Position numbers and translations under genes: made by a program
Shown: positions 38,072 through 48,220 of the stretch, piece by piece
How positions within the stretch are numbered: position 1 is the stretch's first letter
Layout: each line of letters starts with the position of its first letter
NCBI RefSeq assembly: GCF_004217315.1
Contig: NZ_SGWR01000005.1
Coordinates: 186,001 to 250,000 of the forward strand
Reading direction: 5' to 3'
Source: Corticibacter populi
Lineage (GTDB): Bacteria > Pseudomonadota > Gammaproteobacteria > Burkholderiales > Burkholderiaceae_C
DNA length: 64,000 nt
The notes under the pieces: model-generated
Told to the model about the DNA's origin: nothing
The model's database searches: none
What the model saw: the letters and a program-made list of their open reading frames with translations, nothing else

Positions 38072-38250
38072 TGGGCGAGTTCTTCGTCGGTCAGGGGACG
38101 GGCCTCGTTCTCGAGCAGGACGGGAATGCCGTCGCGCACCGGATAGGCCAGGCGCGCGCTGCGCGAGACCAGCTCCTGGCGCTTGCGGTCCAGGCTGAGC
38201 GGGCCCTTGGTGACCGGGCAAACCAGCAGTTCCAGCAGCTTGCTGTCCAT
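38068..38250 (-). CDS. Trm112/YcaR family protein
   Basis: 60 residues, the standard size. It starts [18 protein letters not shown] and ends with [20 protein letters not shown], the classic YcaR/Trm112 pattern. Only one Cys of the usual zinc-binding set is present (CPVTKG), as in many proteobacterial members. The function in bacteria is unclear, and it is almost always upstream of kdsB, as here, with a four-base overlap. Confidence 0.92.
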
Positions 38251-38403
38251 GGCGGTGATCCTTATGCTTGTGGGGTTCGAATGGAAAACGCAATGATACG
38301 GGATGGGCACGGCCCTGCCGGCATGCGCCGCCCCGATCGTTCCGGTCGCATTCGCTCCACCGGACTCTTCCTCCGCCTGACCCTGCATCAAGGAGTACGC
38401 CCC

Positions 38404-40275
38404 ATGCATCACCCCATCCCTTCATGGCGCGCCCAGGGCGCCGCCTGCGCCATCTGGCTGCTGGCCGCCACATTGGCTGGCTGCGCGTCCTGGTTGCCGG
38501 ACGGAGCCTCCCAGGGCAGGGCGACGAATTTCCAGTACCAGATACCCACGCAGCCCGAGGTGGCTACCGGGCGCAGCGAGAAACCCGGCTGGGTGACCCA
38601 ATCCTTTGCGGTGGCTGCGGCCAACCCGCTGGCCACCGATGCCGGCTATCAGGTGCTCAAGGCAGGCGGCAGCGCGGTGGATGCGGCCATTGCCGTGCAA
38701 ATGGTGTTGACGCTGGTGGAGCCCCAATCGAGCGGTATTGGTGGCGGGGCCTTTCTGCTGTTTGGCAATGACGCCGTGGTGCAGGCCTACGACGGGCGCG
38801 AGACGGCACCCGTTGCAGTTGGCGAGGACTTGTTCCTGCAGCCTGATGGTGGGCCCATGTCTTTCGAGCAAGCCGTGGTTGGCGGCCGTTCGGTCGGCAC
38901 GCCGGGCGTGGTGCGCATGCTGGAGCTGGCGCACCGCGAGCATGGCCAGCTACCCTGGGCGCAACTGATCGAACCGGCCATCGCGTTGGCCGAGCAGGGC
39001 TTCGCCGTCAGCCCGCGTTTGCACCAGATGCTGGCGGGGGAGACGGCGCTGCGGCAGGACCCGGAGGCACGCCGGTATTTCTACGACGCCAAAGGCCAAC
39101 CATGGCCGGTCGGGCATGTGCTGAAGAATCCCGCGCTGGCGGAGGTGTTGCGCCGCATCGCCCGTGAGGGCGCACAGGTCATGCATGAAGGGGAGCTTGC
39201 CGAGGCCATGGTGCAGAAGGTGCGTTCCCATCCCGCCAATCCGGGGCTACTCAGCCTGGCCGATCTGGCCGGCTATCAGCCTCAAAAGCGTGAGCCGCTG
39301 TGTCACGACCATGTGACGGCCCAGCAGATCGCCTATGTCATCTGCGGCTTTCCGCCGCCAAGCTCCGGTGCGCTGGCGATCGGGCAGATCCTTGGCATTC
39401 TGCAGCACACACCGGCGGCCGGGCTGCCGCTGGTCGATGGCCTGCCCTCCGCCGACTGGCTGTATGCCTACGGCGAGGCGGCGCGCCTGGCCTTTGCCGA
39501 CCGTGCCCAGTATGTGGCCGACCCTGACTTCGTGGTGCCACCGGGGGGCAGCTGGCACAGCCTGCTCGATGGTGCTTACCTGCGCCAGCGGGCCGGCCTT
39601 GTTGGCACCACCAGCATGGGGAGCGCGCTGCCCGGTGTGCCGCCGGGGCCGGCTGCACCGCAGGCCTTCGCGCCCATGGCGGAGCAACCCGAATATGGCA
39701 CCAGCCACATCAGCGTCGTTGATGGCCAGGGCAATGCCGTGGCGATGACTACCACCATCGAAGCACAGTTCGGCGCACGTCAGATGGTGCACGGTTTTCT
39801 GCTCAACAACGAACTGACGGACTTCAGCTTTGCGCCACGCGACGCCGAAGGCCGGCCGGTGGCCAACCGCGTGGAACCGGGCAAGCGCCCGCGCTCTTCA
39901 ATGGCGCCGACGCTGGTGTATGCCCGCAATTCCGATGGCAGCCGTGGTGCGTTGCTGGCCAGCCTGGGTAGCCCTGGCGGGGCGTTGATCATCCACTACA
40001 CCGCCAAGACCTTGTATGGCGTGCTCGATTGGGGCCTGACACCCCAGCAGGCCATTGACCTGCCCAATTTCGGTTCGCTCAATGGACCCACCTTGCTTGA
40101 GGCTGGAATGTTCCCGGCTCCTCTGGTCGAGCAGCTCAAGACCCGAGGCTCCGAGGTGCGGGAAGTGGACATGACCAGCGGTCTGCAGGCCATCACGCAG
40201 GGCGTGGCCCATGGCCGCAAGCTGTGGTTTGGTGGAGCCGACCCCCGGCGGGAAGGAATTGTGATGGGGGATTGA
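38404..40275 (+). CDS. ggt: Gamma-glutamyltransferase, predicted lipoprotein
   Basis: 623 residues. It cleaves gamma-glutamyl bonds, mainly of glutathione, and transfers the glutamyl group to water or amino acids. The catalytic Thr433 begins the small subunit ([10 protein letters not shown]), released by self-cleavage. [33 protein letters not shown] and the C-terminal [17 protein letters not shown] are the family signatures. The N-terminus is a lipoprotein signal ([10 protein letters not shown]), so the enzyme should be anchored in the envelope, unlike the soluble E. coli enzyme. Divergent from trm112. Confidence 0.92.
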   Translation: MHHPIPSWRAQGAACAIWLLAATLAGCASWLPDGASQGRATNFQYQIPTQPEVATGRSEKPGWVTQSFAVAAANPLATDAGYQVLKAGGSAVDAAIAVQMVLTLVEPQSSGIGGGAFLLFGNDAVVQAYDGRETAPVAVGEDLFLQPDGGPMSFEQAVVGGRSVGTPGVVRMLELAHREHGQLPWAQLIEPAIALAEQGFAVSPRLHQMLAGETALRQDPEARRYFYDAKGQPWPVGHVLKNPALAEVLRRIAREGAQVMHEGELAEAMVQKVRSHPANPGLLSLADLAGYQPQKREPLCHDHVTAQQIAYVICGFPPPSSGALAIGQILGILQHTPAAGLPLVDGLPSADWLYAYGEAARLAFADRAQYVADPDFVVPPGGSWHSLLDGAYLRQRAGLVGTTSMGSALPGVPPGPAAPQAFAPMAEQPEYGTSHISVVDGQGNAVAMTTTIEAQFGARQMVHGFLLNNELTDFSFAPRDAEGRPVANRVEPGKRPRSSMAPTLVYARNSDGSRGALLASLGSPGGALIIHYTAKTLYGVLDWGLTPQQAIDLPNFGSLNGPTLLEAGMFPAPLVEQLKTRGSEVREVDMTSGLQAITQGVAHGRKLWFGGADPRREGIVMGD

Positions 40276-40307
40276 GGCTGGTGCGCTCCCGCTTGGTGTG
40301 GCGCTTA

Positions 40308-40340
40308 GAGCCTGTTCATGAGGCGATCGTGGGCAGGTTC
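40308..40340. repeat. Terminal-inverted-repeat element, copy E (minimal)
   Basis: Ends GAGCCTGTTCATG and, in inverse, GTGGGCAGGTTC, only 33 bases in total. On the minus strand the right end reads TAGGAACCTGCCC, with TAG the stop of the small secreted-protein gene, the same placement as copies A, B and D. A core hairpin with nearly no interior. Confidence 0.55.
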
Positions 40341-40742
40341 CTAGGGCTGCCTGCCTGCAGGAGTCTCGGGCGGCAGCGTGACGGTGTCCTCGCGCCACAG
40401 GCCGCCGCCCATGACACTGCCACTGGCCCTTGCATTGCCGGTACCCAGCACACGTGCTTCACAGGCGCTGCGGTCGGCGGAGCCGGCGGCATGCACGGCG
40501 CAGCGCTTGAGCGCATTCTCTGTGAAGGTGTCGGCGTTGGCGCCGTGCGGGTCGATGGGCGCGGTGCGCTGCACGGTGGCCATTTCGCGGCGACAGGCGG
40601 TGCGGTCCTGTTCGCCGTCTTCACAGACTGACTGGGACTGGCCGGTGCCACTGCGTTGCTGCGCATGGGCTACAGGCGCGGAGGCAATGAGCAGTGCCGC
40701 CATCGTGAGTGCCAGTGTGGCTCCGGTGGGTTTGGCTTGCAT
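40341..40742 (-). CDS. Small exported protein of unknown function
   Basis: 133 residues from the ATG at 40742, which has an AAAGGAG site. A signal peptide (LALTMAALLIASAPVAHAQ) is followed by a mature part of about 110 residues with Cys in QSVCEDGEQDRTACRREM and LKRCAVHAAGSADRSACEARVLG. The repeated CxxxxxxxRxAC spacing suggests two disulfide-bonded helical hairpins. No known family. It stands alone, ending at repeat copy E. Confidence 0.7.
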   Translation of the reverse strand: MQAKPTGATLALTMAALLIASAPVAHAQQRSGTGQSQSVCEDGEQDRTACRREMATVQRTAPIDPHGANADTFTENALKRCAVHAAGSADRSACEARVLGTGNARASGSVMGGGLWREDTVTLPPETPAGRQP

Positions 40743-40961
40743 GGATGTGCTCCTTTGCTCGAAAACGATGAAGGAATGCTCAGTGTAGGCCGATCGGCTG
40801 CCCATGCTTGTAGGACGGGATGGTCAGGGCAAGGCGCGATGGCGCGGCCGACTGGCTGCTGCTGCGTTGGCGTGGCAGAGAAAGCGGCGCCTGATGATCC
40901 CCTGCGTACCCCCAGAAAACAGAAAAGGCCCCGGAGGGCCTTGATTCTGCTGGATATTCGG
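40743..40961. other. Intergenic region with tRNA-His terminator, no gene seen
   Basis: About 220 bases. Apart from the terminator for tRNA-His at 40912-40942 I see no gene or clear promoter, although the start region of the small exported protein must carry one. Confidence 0.5.
40912..40942 (-). terminator. Rho-independent terminator of tRNA-His
   Basis: A 7-bp stem AAGGCCC / GGGCCTT (40925-40942), followed on the minus strand by TTTTCTGTTTTC. It lies 20 bases after the tRNA. Confidence 0.75.
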
Positions 40962-41038
40962 TGGGGTGGCTGATGGGACTCGAACCCACGACGACCAGAA
41001 TCACAATCTGGGACTCTACCAACTGAGCTACAGCCACC
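40962..41038 (-). tRNA. tRNA-His (GTG)
   Basis: Cloverleaf on the minus strand. The acceptor is GTGGCTG paired with CAGCCAC, with the extra 5' G typical of tRNA-His opposite C73, and the CCA is encoded (40962-40964). The anticodon loop is ATTGTGATT, anticodon GTG, and the T-arm contains GGGTTCGAGTCC. About 27 bases after the ppiD stop on the same strand, with its own -10. Confidence 0.95.
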
Positions 41039-41050
41039 GGAGAATTCGAA

Positions 41051-41056
41051 ATTATA
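41051..41056 (-). promoter_or_regulatory. -10 box for tRNA-His
   Basis: A perfect TATAAT on the minus strand, 12 bases before the tRNA 5' end. The -35 region overlaps the end of ppiD and is poorly matched. Confidence 0.5.
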
Positions 41057-41065
41057 GCGGATAAA

Positions 41066-42979
41066 TCAGCCACCAATCGGATTCGGTACGCGAATCTGGA
41101 CCTTGTATTGCTGTTTCAGCACTTCGTAGTAAGCCTCGAGTTCGGCCACGGCCTGCATCTGGGCAATCTGCTGCTCATAGGCGCTGGTCAGGCGGGCCTG
41201 TTCCTGCGCTGGCATGTCGGGGTTCTCCAGCGGCGCGATGGCCGTGACCTTGACGATCAGGTAGCTGCCGTCGAATTGCACAAAGCCCAGGAACTGCGGC
41301 AGCGCATCGGTCGGGGTGGCCATGACCTGGCGCAGGCTGGTTTCATCGAGGCCTTGCGGATTGACGCGCGAGACGGTGACCGATTCGGCCAGTTGGGCGT
41401 CGTCCGGGCTGGCTTGCCAGGCCTTGAGCTTGGCCTCGCCGTCGGCCTGCGCCAGCTTGGCGGACTCCTGGGCGCGGAACTGAGCCTCCACCTGTGGCTG
41501 CACTTCCTCGAAGGATTGCTGGCGGGCGGGGTGGAACTCGCTGACACGGGCGGTGACGACCTGGCTGCTGCCGGTGTCGACGGCGTCGATGTTGAGCTTT
41601 TCCTGGGTGGCGCGGCTGCTGAACAGGGCATCGAGGACGGCCGGGTTCCGCAATGCCTCGGGGGCGCTGGCGGCATTGTCGCGTTCGACGGCCTTGGCAG
41701 ATTGGATCTGCAGGCCCAGTGCGCCGGCGAGCGGCTCCAGGCTGTCAGGCTGCTCGTGCGCAAGGTTGCGCAGCTGGTCGGCAGCTTCGATGAACTGGGT
41801 GTTGGCCAGGTTCCTCTTGACATCCTGTTCGAGGCGCTCGTGGACTTCCTCGAACGACGGGATGTCGGCAGGCTTGATGTCGGTCAGCTCGATGATGTGA
41901 AAACCATACTCGGTGGCCACCAGATTGCTGATGGCGCCCTTGCTCATGTTGAAGACGGCATCGTCAAAGGCGCTGACCATTTCACCGCGGCCCATGAAGC
42001 CGAGGTCGCCGCCATTGTCCCTGGTGCCGGGATCCTCCGACTCGGCGCGTGCCAGCTCGGCGAAGCGGGCGGGATTCTCGCGCACTTGCGCCAGCAGCGA
42101 CTCCGCCTTGGCGCGCGCGGCCTCGCGCTCGCTCTCTGACATGCTGGCATCGGAGTTGATCAGGATGTGGCTGGCGCGGCGCTGCTCGGGTGCGCGCGCA
42201 TAGCCCCCCTTGTTGCTTTCGTAGTACTGGCGCAGCTCGTCCTCGCTGATCTGGATGCTGGGCATGATGCTGTCGAGATCGAGCACCACGTATTCGACGT
42301 CGACCTGCTCGGGTTGCTGGAACAGCGCCAGATGGGCCTGGTAGTAGTCCTGCAGGGCCGCTGGCGTGACCTCGACCTTGTCCGCATAGTCGGCAGGCTG
42401 CAGGTGCGCGAGCTGCACGTCGCGGCGCTGGAACACGCTGCCAGCCGCGTTGCGGGCCAGGCGCGGCGTGGTCAGCGAGGCTTCCTGGACCACGCCCAGC
42501 ACCTGCTGGGTGGCGAGCTGGTAGCGCACGTTGGCCTCATAGCTTTCGGGTGAGAGGCCGCTTTGGGCCAGCAGGGCCCGGTAGGCCTCGATGTCCAGGC
42601 GTCCGTCGGCACCGCGCAGCGCGGCGATCTCGGGCTGATTCTGCAGCTCGCGCGCCAGCTGGGCATCGCTGACGAGGTAGTGGCGATCCCGGATGGCGGC
42701 GTTGATGACCTGATCGCGCACCATGCGCTCGAGCGTGCCGTAGCGCGCCGTCGGCGAATCGAGTTGCTGGACGGGGATGTTGCGGTTGCGGTCGGCCCAT
42801 TGGCGGTGGGCGAAATCCCAGTCGGCCTGCGTGATGTCTTGGCCGGCCACGCGCGCCACCACCGGGCTGCGCTGGGTCAGAAAGCTTGTGTCCACGCCAA
42901 CGAAAACAAAGGCAAAGATCACCAGTGGAAAGAAGATGATCATGACCACCGTGAGGTGCTTGCGGATGAATTCAAACAT
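41066..42979 (-). CDS. ppiD: Periplasmic folding chaperone/peptidyl-prolyl isomerase PpiD
   Basis: 637 residues from the ATG at 42979. A single N-terminal membrane anchor (VVMIIFFPLVIFAFVFVGVD) places the rest in the periplasm. A SurA_N_3-like chaperone region is followed by a parvulin domain at about 265-370, with RRASHILINSDA, GGDLGFMGRGEMV and TEYGFHIIELTDIK. The family helps outer-membrane proteins exit the Sec translocon. The C-terminal 250 residues are a second chaperone region. It is encoded downstream of tRNA-Val and hupB, as in many betaproteobacteria. Confidence 0.93.
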   Translation of the reverse strand: MFEFIRKHLTVVMIIFFPLVIFAFVFVGVDTSFLTQRSPVVARVAGQDITQADWDFAHRQWADRNRNIPVQQLDSPTARYGTLERMVRDQVINAAIRDRHYLVSDAQLARELQNQPEIAALRGADGRLDIEAYRALLAQSGLSPESYEANVRYQLATQQVLGVVQEASLTTPRLARNAAGSVFQRRDVQLAHLQPADYADKVEVTPAALQDYYQAHLALFQQPEQVDVEYVVLDLDSIMPSIQISEDELRQYYESNKGGYARAPEQRRASHILINSDASMSESEREAARAKAESLLAQVRENPARFAELARAESEDPGTRDNGGDLGFMGRGEMVSAFDDAVFNMSKGAISNLVATEYGFHIIELTDIKPADIPSFEEVHERLEQDVKRNLANTQFIEAADQLRNLAHEQPDSLEPLAGALGLQIQSAKAVERDNAASAPEALRNPAVLDALFSSRATQEKLNIDAVDTGSSQVVTARVSEFHPARQQSFEEVQPQVEAQFRAQESAKLAQADGEAKLKAWQASPDDAQLAESVTVSRVNPQGLDETSLRQVMATPTDALPQFLGFVQFDGSYLIVKVTAIAPLENPDMPAQEQARLTSAYEQQIAQMQAVAELEAYYEVLKQQYKVQIRVPNPIGG

Positions 42980-43064
42980 GCTTGCCTGCAGGAGATAGAG
43001 TGAAGCCACGCGCGTCACCCGGAGGGAACGCGCCTGCATGGGGGCTAGCGCATCGATGTGCGCA

Positions 43065-43098
43065 TAAGCAAAAGGGCGATCCCGGAAGGTCGCCCTTT
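43065..43098 (-). terminator. Rho-independent terminator of hupB/tRNA-Val
   Basis: A 9-bp stem AAAGGGCGA / TCGCCCTTT (43071-43098), followed on the minus strand by TTTTGCTT. It separates tRNA-Val from ppiD. Confidence 0.7.
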
Positions 43099-43144
43099 GT
43101 CATTGCCTGCCCTGGTCTTGCCCGGATGATCGGGCTGGATCGGT

Positions 43145-43220
43145 TGGTGGGTGCTAACGGGGTCGAACCGCTGACCTACGCCTTGTAAGGGCGCCGCTCT
43201 ACCAACTGAGCTAAGCACCC
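43145..43220 (-). tRNA. tRNA-Val (TAC)
   Basis: The acceptor GGGTGCT pairs with AGCACCC and the CCA is encoded. The D-arm is TAGCTCAGTTGGTAGAG, the anticodon loop CTTACAA gives TAC, and the T-arm has GGTTCGACCCC. It begins 13 bases after the hupB stop, so it is probably processed from the hupB transcript. Confidence 0.95.
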
Positions 43221-43233
43221 AACCTGGAAACGG

Positions 43234-43506
43234 TTATTTTACAGCGTCCTTGAGGGCCTTGCCGGCACGGAACTTGGGCACCTTGGCAGCCTTGATCTTG
43301 ATTTCGGCGCCGGTCTGCGGATTGCGGCCCTTGCGGGCGGCGCGCTTGGAGACCTCGAAGGTGCCAAAGCCGATCACGGAGACGGCACCGCCCTTCTTGA
43401 GGGTGGTCTTGATGGCGCCGATGGTGGCCTCGAGCGCGCGTGCGGCGGCGGCCTTGGAGATGTCTGCGTTGGCTGCGATGTGTTCGACAAGTTCTGTTTT
43501 GTTCAC
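43234..43506 (-). CDS. hupB: DNA-binding protein HU
   Basis: 90 residues, the standard HU length. It starts with GTG (43504-43506) after an AGAGAGG site. [20 protein letters not shown], the DNA-binding arm [14 protein letters not shown] and the terminal [12 protein letters not shown] are all typical. It bends and compacts DNA as a dimer. A two-tRNA neighbourhood and the ppiD gene downstream are common around hupB. Confidence 0.96.
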   Translation of the reverse strand: MNKTELVEHIAANADISKAAAARALEATIGAIKTTLKKGGAVSVIGFGTFEVSKRAARKGRNPQTGAEIKIKAAKVPKFRAGKALKDAVK

Positions 43507-43709
43507 GATGTGCCTCTCTCAAAGAAATGGATGCCAAGCATTTCAGTACCGGCATGTTAGGCGAGCAACTGTATCACCAAACCCACGCCGCAAATGGCCC
43601 GGCAGCGGAAATAAACACGGCCCGAATCCAAAGCGTCCATTAAATAGCGGCTCGGGAGGCGCTGTCAAGGATTCGCGGGTTTCGCTTATCCGGGCAGTGC
43701 CAGGCTGGC

Positions 43710-44279
43710 TCAATGGCCGACCCTGGCGCGGATTTCCGGCATGGCCTGCCGCATGTAATAGACCATCGACGCGATGGTCAGCACGGCTGCGATCCACAGC
43801 AACACCAGGCCGATATGGGCAGTGTGGAACAGCGTGCCGATCGGCCCGTCATAGAGCAGGAACGGGATGGCCACCATTTGCGCGGTGGTCTTGAGCTTGC
43901 CGATCATGTGCACGGCCACGCTTCTGGAGGCGCCGATCTGCGCCATCCATTCGCGCAGCGCCGAGATGGCAATCTCGCGGCCGATGATGATGAGCGCCAC
44001 GAACACGTCGATGCGCTGCAGGTGCACCAGCAGCAGCAGGGTGGCGCAGACCAGGAACTTGTCGGCCACCGGATCGAGGAAGGCGCCGAATGCGGAGGTT
44101 TGCCCGAGCTTGCGGGCCAGATAGCCGTCGAGCCAGTCGGTGATCGCAAAGGCAATGAACAGCAGCGTGGCGATGATGTTGGCCTGGGAGGTGCCCAGAG
44201 GCAGGTAGAAGACCAGCACGATCACCGGAATGGCAATGATGCGGCTCCAGGTCAGCAGGGTGGGAATGGTGAAGAACAT
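43710..44279 (-). CDS. pgsA: CDP-diacylglycerol-glycerol-3-phosphate 3-phosphatidyltransferase
   Basis: 189 residues with about five membrane helices. It makes phosphatidylglycerol phosphate from CDP-diacylglycerol and glycerol 3-phosphate at the inner membrane. The CDP-alcohol phosphotransferase signature DG-x2-AR-x8-G-x3-D-x3-D is complete (DGYLARKLG then FGAFLDPVADK, from about residue 52). The ATG at 44279 gives the conserved MFFTIPTLLTWSRIIAIP. An N-terminal extension would be possible but is low-complexity. It follows uvrC on the same strand (190-base gap), a common gammaproteobacterial and betaproteobacterial pair. Confidence 0.95.
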   Translation of the reverse strand: MFFTIPTLLTWSRIIAIPVIVLVFYLPLGTSQANIIATLLFIAFAITDWLDGYLARKLGQTSAFGAFLDPVADKFLVCATLLLLVHLQRIDVFVALIIIGREIAISALREWMAQIGASRSVAVHMIGKLKTTAQMVAIPFLLYDGPIGTLFHTAHIGLVLLWIAAVLTIASMVYYMRQAMPEIRARVGH

Positions 44280-44468
44280 GGTGGTGCCAAAGCCGCCCGG
44301 GCGGGGCAGCGGTGCGCCGGCCGCTGAGAAGAAACTGACGGAACGGACAGGAAGTGGAGAGCGGGGACGAAAGGACGGCCGGTCGATTGTCGGGGTCTGT
44401 GCAGTGCACATTATCGGCGCTATCGCCGCGTTGCGGCGGCGGTGGGTGCAACCAGGTGTTCCGCCTGC

Positions 44469-46607
44469 TCAATGCAGGGCACGGTAGATGCTGGCGGCCA
44501 GTTCATGGGAGACTCCCTCGACCGAGGCCAGGTCATCCACGCTGGCATCGGCCACGCCCTGGATGCCGCCAAAGCGTTGCAGCAGGCGCGCCCGCCGCTT
44601 GGGGCCGATGCCGGCAATGTCTTCGAGGCGGCTGGCGCCGGTGCGGATCTTGGCGCGCTGGGCCCGCATGCCGGTGATGGCGAAGCGGTGGGCCTCGTCG
44701 CGTATTTGCGCCACCAGCATCAGCGCGGCGCTGTCATGGGGCAGGCTGGCCTTGGGGCGCCCATCGGCGAAGACCAGCTCTTCCAGGCCGACCTTGCGCC
44801 CCTCGCCCTTCTCGACGCCCACCAGCAGGCCGATGTCGAGGCCGAGTTGTTCGAAGATTTCGCGCGCGGCGGAGATCTGCCCCTTGCCGCCGTCGATGAG
44901 GACGAGGTCGGGCATGCGCAGCGCGCTGCGCTGCAGGGGCTGTGCCTGGTTCGGCTCAGCGCCCGCGCCGGGTTCCCCGCTCGTCGGAGGCGGCACCGGG
45001 TCGTCTGCCGCGGTTGTCACTGTGGCAGTTGCGGCGGCTTCCCGCGCCTGCATGGCCTCGACCAGCTTGCCATAGCGGCGCAGCAGCACCTGGCGCATGG
45101 CCTCGTAGTCGTCGCCGCCGGTGATGCCGCGGATGTTGTAGCGGCGGTATTCGCCGCTTTGCATCCGGTGGTGCTGGAACACCACGCAGGAGGCCTGCGT
45201 GGCTTCGCCGGCGGTGTGCGAGATGTCGAAGCATTCGATGCGCCAGTCGTCCAGCGCCGCATCGTCGAGGTCGAGCCGCAGGGCCTTGGCCAGCGCCTGG
45301 GTGCGGGCCTTCTGCGAGCCCTCCTCGGAGAGCAGCCGGGCCAGTTGCAGCCGGGCATTGTGCTGTGCCATTTCCAGCCACACGCGGCGCTGTTCGCGCG
45401 GCTGGTGGATGCAGCGTACGCTGCGCCCGCAATGCTCGGACAGCAGCTCGACCAGGCCCGGCTCGACCCGGCTGCTGGTGATGATCAGCGGCGGTGGCGG
45501 GTAGTGCAGGTAATGCTGCGCCATGAAGGCCTCCAGCACCAGTTGGCGGGCCTGTTCGGGCAGCCGCTCGGGGGCTGCCGCATCCTGTGCGGGCGTGGCC
45601 GCCGCACTGGTGGCATCGACGGGGTCCTCTCCGGCTTCATCGCTCTCTTCGGCATCCATGCCACCGGCGGCATGCACCCCGAGGGCCGCGTCGATCTGGC
45701 TGGGAAAGTAGGGGCGGTCGCCCAGGTGGCGGCCGCCGCGCACCATGGCCAGGTTGACGCAGGCCTTGCCGCCCTGGATGTGCACGGCAATGATGTCGGC
45801 ATCGCTGTCGCCGGAGGTGTCCACGGCCTGCTGGTGCAGCACTTGCGAGAGCGAGGCGATGCGGTCGCGCACCTGCGCGGCCTGCTCATACTCCATCGCC
45901 TCGGCATGCTGCATCATGCGGGCCTCCAGTTTGCGCAGCAGGCCATCGGTCTGGCCGCGCAGCAACGCCTTGGCTTCTTCCACGTCGCTCTGGTAGCCGG
46001 CCTCGCTGATGAAGCCCACGCAAGGGGCGGTGCAGCGCTTGATCTGGTAGAGCAGGCAGGGGCGGGTGCGGTTGTTGAACACCGTGTCTTCGCAGGTGCG
46101 CAACAGGAAGACGCGCTGCAGCAGCTGGATGGTTTCCTTGACGGCCCAGGCATTGGGGTAGGGACCAAAGTAGTCGTGCCGCCGGTCGGTGCCGCCGCGG
46201 TAATAGCTGATGCGCGGATAATGCGCAGCCTGAACGGCGTCGGTCTCCGCGCCTCCAGGGCGGTGGGCGGCGTGCGCCGAAATCTTCAGATAGGGGTAGC
46301 TCTTGTCGTCCCGGAACAGGATGTTATAGCGGGGGTGCTGGGTCTTGATGAGGTTGTTTTCCAGCAGCAGCGCCTCGGCCTCGGAGCGCACCACGGTGGT
46401 CTCCAGGCGCCGGATCTTCGAGACCATGTGGCCGACGCGTGTGCCATCGTGGTTTTTCTGGAAGTAGCTGGAGACGCGCTTCTTCAGGTTCTTGGCCTTG
46501 CCGACATACAGCAACTGTCCGTTCTCGTCGAAATAGCGGTAGACACCGGGCAGGCCTGGCAGCGAGGCCACCTGCTGCAGCAGGATCAGGAGGGAGGATT
46601 CGTCCAT
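44469..46607 (-). CDS. uvrC: Excinuclease ABC subunit C
   Basis: 712 residues from the ATG at 46607; a TTG at 46634 would add nine. UvrC makes both incisions in nucleotide excision repair. The GIY-YIG nuclease is at the N-terminus ([20 protein letters not shown]), the UVR motif for UvrB contact lies at [20 protein letters not shown] (about 240), and the RNase H-like nuclease carries the DDW and VLIDGGKGQ segments. Two C-terminal helix-hairpin-helix units end the protein ([20 protein letters not shown]). It is longer than the usual 610 because of acidic/Ala-rich insertions near 335-365 and 550-580. Confidence 0.96.
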   Translation of the reverse strand: MDESSLLILLQQVASLPGLPGVYRYFDENGQLLYVGKAKNLKKRVSSYFQKNHDGTRVGHMVSKIRRLETTVVRSEAEALLLENNLIKTQHPRYNILFRDDKSYPYLKISAHAAHRPGGAETDAVQAAHYPRISYYRGGTDRRHDYFGPYPNAWAVKETIQLLQRVFLLRTCEDTVFNNRTRPCLLYQIKRCTAPCVGFISEAGYQSDVEEAKALLRGQTDGLLRKLEARMMQHAEAMEYEQAAQVRDRIASLSQVLHQQAVDTSGDSDADIIAVHIQGGKACVNLAMVRGGRHLGDRPYFPSQIDAALGVHAAGGMDAEESDEAGEDPVDATSAAATPAQDAAAPERLPEQARQLVLEAFMAQHYLHYPPPPLIITSSRVEPGLVELLSEHCGRSVRCIHQPREQRRVWLEMAQHNARLQLARLLSEEGSQKARTQALAKALRLDLDDAALDDWRIECFDISHTAGEATQASCVVFQHHRMQSGEYRRYNIRGITGGDDYEAMRQVLLRRYGKLVEAMQAREAAATATVTTAADDPVPPPTSGEPGAGAEPNQAQPLQRSALRMPDLVLIDGGKGQISAAREIFEQLGLDIGLLVGVEKGEGRKVGLEELVFADGRPKASLPHDSAALMLVAQIRDEAHRFAITGMRAQRAKIRTGASRLEDIAGIGPKRRARLLQRFGGIQGVADASVDDLASVEGVSHELAASIYRALH

Positions 46608-46678
46608 CGGGGAAGGAACCGGTTCGGATGTCAAAAGGCCGGCGCAGGAGTGGTGGGCAATGGCTGGAAGGAGGGCGC

Positions 46679-47938
46679 GTGCGCTGGGACGTATTTTGTC
46701 AGGTCATCGATAACTATGGGGATGCCGGTGTTTGCTGGCGGCTGGCTTGCGATCTGGCCGCACGGGGCCAGACGGTGCGCCTGTGGGTGGATGATGCAAC
46801 GCCGCTGCAATGGATGGGCGCTGCTGCCGCGACGGCTGATGGCGGGGCCCATTTCGATGCCGGTGCTGGCCGCGTTGAGGTGCTGCCCTGGCGCCGCGCG
46901 CAGGAGGGCGGTGCCGCTTTGCAGGCACTGGGGCCACCGGAGGTGCTGATCGAGGCCTTCGGCTGTGAGATTCCCGAGGCCTATCTGCGCCATCTCGCCA
47001 GCCAGCGCCGCGATGGCGGCCCCGGCGCTGCGCCAAGGCGCTGGCCGCGTTGGCTGAATCTGGAATACCTCAGTGCCGAGGCCTATGTCGAACGCATGCA
47101 TCTGCTCGCGTCGCCGGTGATGTTCGGCCCGGCGGCCGGGCAAACCAAGACCTTCTTCTACCCGGGCTTCACGGAGCGCACCGGCGGCCTGCTGCGCGAG
47201 CCGGGTCTGCTGGCGCGGCGCGCACGCTTTGATGTGTCTGCCTGGCGCCGTGCGCGGTTGGCGCAGGCCGGACTGGCACACACCATCGCCGAGCAGGATG
47301 CCGAGACGAACAGCCAGGCCCAGTGGATCAGTCTGTTCAGCTACGAGCTGCCCGGCCTGCCCGACTGGCTGCAGGCCTGGGCTGCCAGCCCCCGGCCGGT
47401 GCATCTGCTGGCTGCTGCCGGACGGTCCCAGACGCACCTGAAGGCCTGTTGGCAGGCCTTGGGCTGGCCGCAGTGGCAGCGCGCAGAGGGGAATGCAGAG
47501 CGTGCGGATGGCGCCGGCCTGGCATGGGGGAGGTCTGGCGCGCTCACGGTGCACGGCCTGCCCTTCATGCCGCAGGCCGCCTTCGACGAACTGCTGTGGG
47601 GCTGTGACGCGAACATCGTGCGCGGCGAGGATTCGCTGGTGCGGGCACTGTGGGCCGGAGGGCCTTTTCTCTGGCACATTTATCCGCAGCATGACGATGC
47701 CCATCACGCCAAGCTGGCCGCCTTGCTGGACTGGTTGCAGGCACCGCAGGACTGGCGCGACTGCATGTTTGCCTTCAATGGCATTGGCCAGGCGTCGGCG
47801 GCCGTGCCGGGCGGGCCGGCTTTCGATCCGCAGGGGCGCTGGCGGGCTGCGCTGCAGGCCGCACAGCAGCGGTTGCTGGCCCGGCCCGACCTGGTGACCC
47901 AGTTGATGGCCTGGCTGCAGCGCCATCCATCGCCATAG
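46679..47938 (+). CDS. earP: EF-P arginine rhamnosyltransferase EarP
   Basis: 419 residues. EarP attaches rhamnose from dTDP-rhamnose to Arg32 of elongation factor P. The GTG start at 46679 follows GGAAGGAGGG and gives [20 protein letters not shown], with D11 and D15 at the positions known to be catalytic. [18 protein letters not shown] and the C-terminal domain with FIRGEDS-like [19 protein letters not shown] are family hallmarks; the latter binds the nucleotide sugar. It is divergent from uvrC and lies about 280 bases before efp. Confidence 0.95.
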   Translation: MRWDVFCQVIDNYGDAGVCWRLACDLAARGQTVRLWVDDATPLQWMGAAAATADGGAHFDAGAGRVEVLPWRRAQEGGAALQALGPPEVLIEAFGCEIPEAYLRHLASQRRDGGPGAAPRRWPRWLNLEYLSAEAYVERMHLLASPVMFGPAAGQTKTFFYPGFTERTGGLLREPGLLARRARFDVSAWRRARLAQAGLAHTIAEQDAETNSQAQWISLFSYELPGLPDWLQAWAASPRPVHLLAAAGRSQTHLKACWQALGWPQWQRAEGNAERADGAGLAWGRSGALTVHGLPFMPQAAFDELLWGCDANIVRGEDSLVRALWAGGPFLWHIYPQHDDAHHAKLAALLDWLQAPQDWRDCMFAFNGIGQASAAVPGGPAFDPQGRWRAALQAAQQRLLARPDLVTQLMAWLQRHPSP

Positions 47939-48020
47939 CGCAAGAGCGCATGGCCCACGGATGGCGCCAGCGATGCTCGCTGCCGCCATTGGAGCGGACC
48001 GGCTTTCACCGGGGCCAAAT

Positions 48021-48049
48021 TTGGGGAATCGGTTCCCTGCGGTTAAAAT
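48021..48049 (+). promoter_or_regulatory. Candidate promoter for efp
   Basis: A -35 TTGGGG (48021-48026), 17-base spacer and -10 TAAAAT (48044-48049). It would give a leader of about 165 bases before efp and make efp independent of earP. Confidence 0.45.
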
Positions 48050-48220
48050 CCGCGCCCAAGCATGCAAGTGCCTTTCGCAAGTGCCTTCGTCAGCTCCGGG
48101 ACCGCAAGGAACGCTGGAGCGCGTTGATCGCGCCGCACCGGCGCCTTCACCGGCCATGCTGTTCTTTGCCTGTCTCCATTTGCAGCAGGCCTTCGTTTCG
48201 CAACACACCACACAGTCTTT

